A stretch of DNA of 64,000 nt from Pseudomonas putida (GTDB lineage: Bacteria > Pseudomonadota > Gammaproteobacteria > Pseudomonadales > Pseudomonadaceae): positions 1 through 64,000 of the forward strand of contig NZ_SMTE01000015.1 in assembly GCF_004357765.1 (NCBI RefSeq), in the 5' to 3' direction. Below are positions 57,803 through 64,000 of this stretch, in pieces; position 1 is the stretch's first letter, and every line of letters begins with the position of its first letter. The position numbers and the translations under genes are program-made. The notes below the pieces were generated by a model. That model did no database searches. It was not told the DNA's origin and worked only from the letters and a program-made list of their open reading frames with translations.

Positions 57803-59467
57803 GTGGAACGCGAATACATGGAATTCGACGTGGTCATCGTCGGCGCAGGCCCCGCCGGCCTGTCCGCCGCCTGCCGCCTGAAGCAGAAGGCCGCCGAAGC
57901 CGGTAGCGAGATCAGCGTCTGCGTGGTCGAAAAAGGTTCGGAAGTTGGTGCACATATCCTCTCCGGCGCGGTGTTCGAACCCCGCGCCCTGAACGAATTG
58001 TTCCCCGACTGGAAAGAACTCGGCGCCCCGCTCAACACCGAGGTCAAGCGCGACGATATCTACGTGCTCAAGGATGCCGGCAGCTCGACCAAGGTCCCCG
58101 ACCTGTTCGTGCCCAAGACCATGCACAACCAGGGCAACTACATCATCTCCCTGGGTAACCTGTGCCGCTGGCTGGCCCAGCAGGCCGAGAACCTCGGCGT
58201 GGAAATCTACCCAGGCTTCGCCGCCCAGGAAGCATTGTTCGATGAAAACGGCGTGGTGCGCGGCATCGTCACCGGAGACCTGGGCGTCGACCGCGAAGGC
58301 AACCCCAAGGACGGCCTGTACACCCCGGGCATGGAACTGCGCGCCAAGTACACCCTGTTCGCCGAAGGCTGCCGCGGCCATATCGGCAAGCAGTTGATCA
58401 AGCGCTTTGACCTGGACAACGAGTCGGATGTCCAGCACTACGGTATCGGCCTCAAGGAAATCTGGGAAATCGACCCGGCCAAACACGAGCAAGGCCTGGT
58501 GGTGCACACCGCCGGCTGGCCGCTGGATGTGATGAGCGCCGAAAACACTGGCGGCTCGTTCCTTTATCACCTGGAAAACAACCAGGTGGTGGTCGGCCTG
58601 ATCGTCGACCTGTCGTACTCCAACCCATACCTGTCGCCGTTCGATGAATTCCAGCGCCTCAAGCACCACCCGGTGATGAGCCAGTACCTCGAAGGCGGCA
58701 AGCGCATCAGCTACGGCGCCCGAGCCATCTGCAAGGGCGGCCTGAACTCGCTGCCAAAGATGGTCTTCAACGGCGGCGCGCTGATCGGCTGCGACCTCGG
58801 CACCCTGAACTTCTCCAAGATCAAGGGCAGCCACACCGCGATGAAGTCCGGCATGCTCGCCGCCGACGCCGTGGCCGACGCCCTGATCGCCGGCAGCGAG
58901 GGTGGCGACCTGCTCAATGGCTACGTCAGTGCCTTCAAGGCCAGCTGGCTGTATGAGGAGCTGTTCGCCAGCCGCAACTTCGGCCCTGCACTGCACAAGT
59001 TCGGCCCCCTGCTGGGTGGTGCGTTCAACTACGTCGACCAGAACTGGTTCGGTGGCAAGCTGCCGTTCACCCTGCACGACACCAAGCCGGACTACGCCTG
59101 CCTCAAGCTCGCGGCGGACTCGAAAAAGATCGACTACCCCAAGCCCGACGGCAAGCTCAGCTTCGACAAGCTCAGCTCGGTATTCCTCTCCAGCACCAAC
59201 CACGAGGAGGAACAGCCCTGCCACCTGAAGCTGACCGATCCGAACGTGCCGATCGCCAGCAACCTGCCGCTGTACGACGAGCCGGCCCAGCGCTACTGCC
59301 CTGCGGGTGTGTACGAAGTGGTCAGCCAGGAAGACGGCAGCAAGCGATTCCAGATCAACGCGCAGAACTGCGTGCACTGCAAGACCTGCGACATCAAGGA
59401 CCCGGCCCAGAACATCACCTGGGTGACCCCTGAAGGCGCCGGCGGGCCGAACTACCCGAACATGTAA
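57803..59467 (+). CDS. Electron transfer flavoprotein-ubiquinone oxidoreductase
   Basis: 554 aa. N-terminal FAD motif VIVGAGPAGLSAA, monotopic membrane and quinone region, and a C-terminal 4Fe-4S domain with CPAGVYEV and NCVHCKTCDI. It passes electrons from ETF to ubiquinone in fatty-acid and amino-acid oxidation. I start at the GTG at 57803, which has AGGAGA 7 bases upstream and gives the conserved N-terminus MEREYMEFDVVIVG; an ATG at 57785 lacks a ribosome site. Confidence 0.95.
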   Translation: MEREYMEFDVVIVGAGPAGLSAACRLKQKAAEAGSEISVCVVEKGSEVGAHILSGAVFEPRALNELFPDWKELGAPLNTEVKRDDIYVLKDAGSSTKVPDLFVPKTMHNQGNYIISLGNLCRWLAQQAENLGVEIYPGFAAQEALFDENGVVRGIVTGDLGVDREGNPKDGLYTPGMELRAKYTLFAEGCRGHIGKQLIKRFDLDNESDVQHYGIGLKEIWEIDPAKHEQGLVVHTAGWPLDVMSAENTGGSFLYHLENNQVVVGLIVDLSYSNPYLSPFDEFQRLKHHPVMSQYLEGGKRISYGARAICKGGLNSLPKMVFNGGALIGCDLGTLNFSKIKGSHTAMKSGMLAADAVADALIAGSEGGDLLNGYVSAFKASWLYEELFASRNFGPALHKFGPLLGGAFNYVDQNWFGGKLPFTLHDTKPDYACLKLAADSKKIDYPKPDGKLSFDKLSSVFLSSTNHEEEQPCHLKLTDPNVPIASNLPLYDEPAQRYCPAGVYEVVSQEDGSKRFQINAQNCVHCKTCDIKDPAQNITWVTPEGAGGPNYPNM

Positions 59468-59478
59468 GGCTGCCGCCA

Positions 59479-59518
59479 CGAAAAAGCCCCCGACTCGCGA
59501 GAGCCGGGGGCTTTTTCG
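59479..59518. terminator. Bidirectional terminator after ETF-QO
   Basis: AAAAAGCCCCCG (59481-59492) pairs with CGGGGGCTTTTT (59505-59516). The T-run on both strands serves ETF-QO and possibly the convergent MFS gene. Confidence 0.9.
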
Positions 59519-59588
59519 TGGGTGTTCGCCGTGGCGCTTCTAGCGCTCGTTCTACGCTCCCCAGCAATCGCCAAGCTGAGCCCTACCC

Positions 59589-60914
59589 CTATTTTTCAAC
59601 GCACATGATCGACATCGGCTCGGCGCCGAATGCCAGCGACTCACGGCGCCCGAAGTACCAGGCCGTCAACAATCCGACCGCCCCCATGATCAAACAGAAG
59701 CCAACGCACACCCAAGGACTCCAAGGCATCAAGGCAATCAGCGCCAGCGGCGTGGTACTGGCCCACAACGCATAGGCCACATTGTAAGTGAACGAGATCC
59801 CCGACACCCGGATCTGCGCCGGGAACAAGCCAACCATGACCGAAGGCACCACCCCCACCACACCGCAGGACAGGCCGGCCAGTGCGTAGGCTAGCCAAGT
59901 CGCGCCCCACTGTCCGACCAGACTTGCGTAGAGCGCACCGATGCCCATAGGCAGCAGCACGCTGTAGAGCATGAGCGCTCGCCAGGCGCCCACGCGATCG
60001 ACCAGCAGCCCGGCGAGCACGCAGCCGATATTGAGGAACACGATACCGACGCTGCTCAGGGCAAAGGTATGTCCGGCGCTCATGCCGAAGCGTTGCTGCA
60101 TCACCGTCGGCGTGATCACCACCAGCACCACCACCGCCGACGTCAGCACGCAGGTCAGCAGGGCTGCGGGAATCAGCGCCTGACGATGCTCGCCCAGCAC
60201 CTGGCGCAACGGGAAGGCCACCGGCCGGTCCTGACGTTCACGCAGCGCCAGGAACACCGGCGTCTCGCTCAACCAGCGGCGCAGCCACACGCCGATCACG
60301 CCGAACACGCCGCCCAGCAGGAACGGGTAGCGCCAGGCGTAGTCGAGGATCTCCTGCGCCGTGAAGACTTGCGCCAGCAAGGTCGCCGTCAACGCCCCCA
60401 GCAGGTAACCGAAGGTCAGCCCCGCCTGCAGGAAGCCCAGGGCATAACCGCGCCGACCGGGCGGAGCATGCTCGGCAACGAAGGTCCAGGCGCTGGGGAC
60501 CTCGCCGCCGACCGCAGCACCCTGCAGGATACGCAGGGCCAGCAGGATCAGCGGCGCGGCATAGCCGATGTCGGCATAGGTGGGCATCACCCCGATCAAC
60601 AGGCACGGCAGCGCCATCATCAGGATGCTCAGGCTGAAGACGCGCTTGCGTCCCAGGTGGTCAGCGAAATGGGCCATGAGGATGCCACCCAGCGGTCTTG
60701 CCAGGTAGCCGGTGACGAAGATCCCGAAGCTCTGCAGCAGACGCAGCCACTCCGGCATCTGTGGCGGAAAGAACAGCTGGCTGAGCGTCAGGGCGAAGAA
60801 AACGAAGATGATGAAATCATAGATTTCCAGGGCACCGCCCAGGGCCGCCAGACCCAAGGTCCGGTGGTCGCCGCGGCTGAACCGGGGCTGGCGGGCGGTA
60901 TCGATGACAGGCAT
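59589..60914 (-). CDS. MFS transporter, metabolite:H+ symporter (MHS) type
   Basis: 441 aa, twelve predicted helices. The loop 2-3 motif DHLGRKRVFSLS and the loop 5-6 RRGYALGFLQAG region fit the MHS family (shikimate, proline/betaine, citrate carriers). The substrate is not known; given the nearby osmotic genes a compatible solute is possible but unsupported. The ATG at 60914 gives the usual N-terminus. Confidence 0.85.
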   Translation of the reverse strand: MPVIDTARQPRFSRGDHRTLGLAALGGALEIYDFIIFVFFALTLSQLFFPPQMPEWLRLLQSFGIFVTGYLARPLGGILMAHFADHLGRKRVFSLSILMMALPCLLIGVMPTYADIGYAAPLILLALRILQGAAVGGEVPSAWTFVAEHAPPGRRGYALGFLQAGLTFGYLLGALTATLLAQVFTAQEILDYAWRYPFLLGGVFGVIGVWLRRWLSETPVFLALRERQDRPVAFPLRQVLGEHRQALIPAALLTCVLTSAVVVLVVITPTVMQQRFGMSAGHTFALSSVGIVFLNIGCVLAGLLVDRVGAWRALMLYSVLLPMGIGALYASLVGQWGATWLAYALAGLSCGVVGVVPSVMVGLFPAQIRVSGISFTYNVAYALWASTTPLALIALMPWSPWVCVGFCLIMGAVGLLTAWYFGRRESLAFGAEPMSIMCVEK

Positions 60915-60987
60915 GGCAGGGTCCGCAAGATCGGCAAAGGCCCAGAGGATAGCAAATGCCGTCGGCCCTTTGGCCAATGGACTCGTC

Positions 60988-61467
60988 TTAGCGGTGGAAT
61001 ACCGTCTGACCCAGGCGCGCTGCCGAATGCAGATGTCCCGCCCGCCCAGAGACCGCGGGCGGCAGTTCGAGCGTGCCGATCAGCAGTGGTGCATCGATGA
61101 TCGCCATGAACGACGCCAGGGCTTCGTTATCCGGCACCTGCGGCAGGCTAACGTTCACCGCCTGGCGCTGCCCAGGCGGCACGGCCGGGACCGTCACATG
61201 CTGCGGGCGATACAGCAAGGCATGCTGTATCTGCGTGTTGACCCGGCAGAAACGTGCCATGTCGACACCGGCATGGTTACCCAGTTCGATGCTGCCAAGC
61301 AGCAGGTTGAACGGTTGCAGAGCGCAATGCACCAGGCGCTGCAACTCCTCGAAACTGGCCACGGGGGCGATGCGGTAATAGCCCAGCCGATTGAGCATCT
61401 TCTCCAGTTGCAGGCACTGGTCCGGGTGTTCTTCGGCTATGAGGATGCGCAACGATTTGTTCGTCAT
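60988..61467 (-). CDS. Receiver-like protein lacking the phosphoacceptor aspartate
   Basis: 159 aa. Residues 5 to about 130 follow a CheY-like fold: ILIAEEHPD with acidic E12-E13, then a beta3 strand FNLLLGSIELG where the usual Asp is Gly58 (or Ser59). It has no output domain. It probably works by protein-protein contact or has another ligand. It lies 73 bp upstream of the MFS gene and about 170 bp after the sigma-factor gene. Confidence 0.65.
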   Translation of the reverse strand: MTNKSLRILIAEEHPDQCLQLEKMLNRLGYYRIAPVASFEELQRLVHCALQPFNLLLGSIELGNHAGVDMARFCRVNTQIQHALLYRPQHVTVPAVPPGQRQAVNVSLPQVPDNEALASFMAIIDAPLLIGTLELPPAVSGRAGHLHSAARLGQTVFHR

Positions 61468-61633
61468 GATCGGGCCTGGGCAGTGGGTGTGAGCGAAACT
61501 CCTTGACCTGAACTGCGCCCGTGCAGGCTGCCGACCGGCAGTCTCCGGTGGGGTCTTCATTGATAGTTGTCGTCAAACAGGCAGAACGCAAGTTGTTGGC
61601 AGACTAATTTTCGCTTCGCGTTCGTAGCGTGTT

Positions 61634-62110
61634 TCACGACTCCCACTGGCGCATACGCAAGCGGCAATGCTTCATGGCATTGACGATGTGCTTTTCCACC
61701 AGGCTGCGGGAAATACCCAAGCGGTCGGCGATCTGCTGGTGCGACAGGCCATCGAGCTTGCGCAGCAGAAAGCAGTCGCGGCACGCGCCACTGAGTTCAT
61801 CGAGGGCCTTCTGCATCAAGGCCAGTCGCTGATCGCGCTGCATGTCGAGGGTCAATGCTGGGCCATGCCATTGCTCGTCGAGATCGAGCACATCGAGAGA
61901 TTCGGCCTGACGAACCTGGTGTCGGCGGTGCCGATCGACCACCAGGTTGAGCGCAGTGCGGTACAGAAACGCCCGCGGGTGCTCGATCTGCTGGCTGTCG
62001 GTACGCTCCAGCACTCTCAGGTAGGCATCATGGGCAACATCCTCGGCCGCCTGGCGGCTACCCAGGCGCGACGAGAGAAAACTCACCAATTCGCGATAGT
62101 AATGTTCCAC
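61634..62110 (-). CDS. FecI-type ECF sigma factor
   Basis: 158 aa. Region 2 (about 5-70) has FLSSRLGSRQAAEDVAHDAYLRVLER and region 4 (about 105-155) has LRKLDGLSHQQIADRLGISRSLVEKHI. It resembles iron-starvation sigmas such as FecI and FpvI. The start is a GTG at 62110 after AGGTG. A Fur-like box lies about 82 bp upstream. No FecR anti-sigma gene or signalling TonB receptor is adjacent. Confidence 0.88.
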   Translation of the reverse strand: MEHYYRELVSFLSSRLGSRQAAEDVAHDAYLRVLERTDSQQIEHPRAFLYRTALNLVVDRHRRHQVRQAESLDVLDLDEQWHGPALTLDMQRDQRLALMQKALDELSGACRDCFLLRKLDGLSHQQIADRLGISRSLVEKHIVNAMKHCRLRMRQWES

Positions 62111-62191
62111 GATGGCACCTGGCGTCGCCCTGCCCGACGTCGGTGTGCAGGGTTGCGGGACTGAGTGATATCAGCGTGCAATCTTACAAAT

Positions 62192-62210
62192 TATAATGAT
62201 TCTCAGCAAC
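62192..62210 (-). promoter_or_regulatory. Fur box upstream of the ECF sigma gene
   Basis: On the + strand the 19-mer begins TATAATGATTCTCAG and agrees with the Fur consensus GATAATGATTATCATTATC at 14 of 19 positions. It lies in the 124-bp space between the kinase stop and the sigma start, about 82 bp upstream of the GTG, so iron repression of the sigma gene is likely. Confidence 0.7.
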
Positions 62211-62234
62211 CGCTCCCCCGACAGCGCCCTGCGC

Positions 62235-63557
62235 TCAGCTGGCCGAGCGAGCTGGCATCTGCAACAGCACCCTCAGGCCGTCACCCTGGCTCTCGAAACG
62301 CAAACTGCCGGCACAGCGCTGGACGATAGCCTGCACGATCGCCAGCCCCAGCCCGCAACCGCCGCTCTGACCATGGCGCCAGAAACGCTCGGTCAGGTGC
62401 TGCAGATCCGCTTCGGCAATGCCAGGCCCATGATCGCGAACCACGAACCCGACCTGCCCATCGGCCATCTGCACATCGAGTTCCACCGCACTGTCGCCAC
62501 CATGGCGCAAGGCGTTGTCGAGCAGATTGCGCAGCGCCGCCACCGCCAGCGGTGCCGGCATGCTCAGGTAGATACGCGCTGCTTGCTCGGGCAGGTGCAA
62601 GACGATTCGCCGATTATCGCCACCGCCAGCATCCTCGACCGCCTGGCGCACCACCTGCTCGGCGCTGCACTGCACGCCATCCTCGAACGACAGGCTACCC
62701 TCGACCCGGGCCAGCATGAGCAATTGCTCCAAGGTCCGGTGCATGCGATCGGCACCTTGCTCGGCATGTTCCAGAGCCTGCTCGCGGACACTGCCGTCGG
62801 TCATGCGGGCCACCTGCAGGTGCGTCTTGATCGCGGTCAACGGGCTGCGCAGCTCGTGGGCGGCGTCGTCGGTCAGGCGCCGCTCGCGCTCTAGGGTCTG
62901 GGCGATGCGCAAGAACAGTTGGTTCTGCGTCTCCAGCAGCGGTTGCAGTTCGCTGGGCAGGCCGGTCACCTGCAATGGCTCGACGCTATCGGCACGCCGG
63001 CGACGCAACGCATCGCGCATGCGATTGAGCGGCTCCAGGCCTTTGCCCAGACCGATCCAGAGCATACCGAGGCTACCCAGCAGTGCCATCAGCACCGGCG
63101 CCGAGGCCGCCAGCAGGATCGACTGGTTCAGCGCTTCGCGCTCCTGGTGGCGATCGGCCGTGGTGATACGCACATCACCATGATTGAAGGTGAAAGTCCG
63201 CCAGGATGCACCGTCGATGGTCTGGTCACGGAAGCCACTGCGCTCGTCGTCCATGGCGCCATCATGCTTGTGGTTACTGGCGAGAATCTCGCCGCGCAGC
63301 GAACTGACCTGGCAAGCCATGCCATCCGGCACGCTGAACTGGTCGGCGGAAAAATGCGCATCCTCACCTTTGGCTGCCAGCGGTTGCGGCAGCTGGTCGA
63401 TGAGGCCGGCGACCATGCGTGCCGACGCCACCAAACGCTGATCGAGGGAAAACATCATCTGCTGGCGCAGGTCGCGCAGCATCCAGGCCGCCGTCAGCAC
63501 CCAGATGATCACGAAGGCGCTGCCGAGGATCAGGCTCAGGCGTACACGCAGGCTCAT
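62235..63557 (-). CDS. Sensor histidine kinase (QseC/PmrB-like)
   Basis: 440 aa. Helices at about 8-28 and 146-170 flank a periplasmic sensor region of about 115 residues. A HAMP-like linker precedes H234 (DDAAHELRSPLTA), and the ATPase domain has DNALRHGG, DHGPGI and GCGLGLA. The start overlaps the stop of the response regulator gene (ATGA). The signal is unknown; family members respond to cations, peptides or catecholamines. Confidence 0.88.
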   Translation of the reverse strand: MSLRVRLSLILGSAFVIIWVLTAAWMLRDLRQQMMFSLDQRLVASARMVAGLIDQLPQPLAAKGEDAHFSADQFSVPDGMACQVSSLRGEILASNHKHDGAMDDERSGFRDQTIDGASWRTFTFNHGDVRITTADRHQEREALNQSILLAASAPVLMALLGSLGMLWIGLGKGLEPLNRMRDALRRRRADSVEPLQVTGLPSELQPLLETQNQLFLRIAQTLERERRLTDDAAHELRSPLTAIKTHLQVARMTDGSVREQALEHAEQGADRMHRTLEQLLMLARVEGSLSFEDGVQCSAEQVVRQAVEDAGGGDNRRIVLHLPEQAARIYLSMPAPLAVAALRNLLDNALRHGGDSAVELDVQMADGQVGFVVRDHGPGIAEADLQHLTERFWRHGQSGGCGLGLAIVQAIVQRCAGSLRFESQGDGLRVLLQMPARSAS

Positions 63558-64000
63558 GGGGCCACCTGCCCCGGGGCCTGGGCTGGGCCAAGGCGGTAGC
63601 CCAGGCCCCGCACAGTCTCGACGATACCGTTGCCGAGCTTGCGTCGCAGGTGGTGAATATGGACGTTCAGGGCGTTGCTCTCCACCTCGTCGCCAAAGCC
63701 ATAGACGCAATCCTTGAGCTGTTCGCTGGAGAGCACCCGGCCCGGGTTCTGCAACAGTGCCTGGAGCAAGGCCTGTTCCCGTCGCGACAGGTCGACCGGC
63801 TGACCGGCCAAGGTCGCTTCGCAGCTACTGGGGTCGTACTGCAACGGTCCATGTTCGATGACATTCACCGCTCGTCCAGCCACCCGGCGCAACAGCGTAT
63901 GCAGACGCGCAGCCAGTTCACGCAGGTCGAACGGTTTGAGCAGGTAGTCGTCGGCACCGGCCTGCAAACCATCGACCCGGTCGGTGACCGCGTCGCGGGC
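63554..64000 (-). CDS. Response regulator (OmpR/PhoB family), 5' end outside the window
   Basis: 148 residues of the C-terminal part are visible: the end of the receiver with GADDYLLKPFDL, then the winged-helix DNA-binding domain with SNALNVHIHHLRRKLG and VRGLGYRL. The start and the phosphoacceptor lie beyond 64000. It overlaps the kinase gene and is its cognate regulator. Confidence 0.88.
   Translation of the reverse strand, partial: ARDAVTDRVDGLQAGADDYLLKPFDLRELAARLHTLLRRVAGRAVNVIEHGPLQYDPSSCEATLAGQPVDLSRREQALLQALLQNPGRVLSSEQLKDCVYGFGDEVESNALNVHIHHLRRKLGNGIVETVRGLGYRLGPAQAPGQVAP

Overview
The window is a gene-dense, high-GC stretch of a Pseudomonas chromosome, most likely the P. putida / P. 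entomophila group. I infer this from gene content and order (gltA divergent from sdhCDAB-sucAB-lpd-sucCD, fabAB, gpsA-sixA, kdpABC-kdpDE, etfBA divergent from ETF-QO), from a short P. putida-like REP palindrome, and from the protein sequences. It is almost entirely core chromosome. I see no tRNA, rRNA, CRISPR array, prophage or insertion sequence.

Layout. 1-1154 is a gene-free, repeat-rich stretch: a perfect 48-bp inverted repeat flanks seven tandem GATCTT units. 1155-3329 encodes a fused HAD phosphatase / mannitol-1-phosphate dehydrogenase, probably for mannitol made as an osmolyte. 3400-7250 is a three-subunit membrane gluconate 2-dehydrogenase. 7489-15198 is the Kdp potassium ATPase with its sensor pair, without an upstream kdpF. 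15415-21000 is a compact leftward cluster (gpsA, DUF4389, sixA, two alpha/beta hydrolases, a 20-codon small ORF, DUF4892, AI-2E permease) with several ATGA stop/start overlaps. 21114-26085 is an overlapping TonB receptor / orphan substrate-binding protein / hybrid histidine kinase operon, the best candidate for an uncharacterised sensing system. 26297-28044 is fabAB. 28140-36704 holds an exported amidohydrolase, a pirin, a dienelactone hydrolase-like protein, htpG, two hotdog thioesterases, a small lipoprotein, a DUF599 protein and brnQ.

37077-50052 is the TCA block: sucDC, lpd, sucBA, sdhBADC leftward and gltA rightward, with two face-to-face sigma70-type promoters between sdhC and gltA. 50279-53285 holds a periplasmic START-domain protein and a YkgJ cysteine-cluster protein, a basic exported protein and a MocR regulator. 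53453-55446 is an operon of a substrate-binding protein, a DUF4398 lipoprotein and an OmpA lipoprotein. 55556-59467 is the electron-transfer flavoprotein system. 59589-64000 holds an MHS-type MFS transporter, a receiver-like protein without the phosphoacceptor Asp, a FecI-type sigma factor under a Fur-like box with no FecR next to it, and a QseC/PmrB-like two-component pair cut by the window end.

The most informative regulatory finding is a PsrA-type operator (CAAAC-N4-GTTTG) at the ETF-QO promoter and a second one upstream of the YkgJ/START pair. The two share the same 13-base sequence GGCAATTTCAAAC. This suggests that a fatty-acid sensor controls a lipid-binding periplasmic protein as well as the ETF genes. 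Common themes of the window are respiration-linked oxidation (gluconate, succinate, ETF), osmotic and potassium homeostasis (mtlD, kdp) and envelope sensing.
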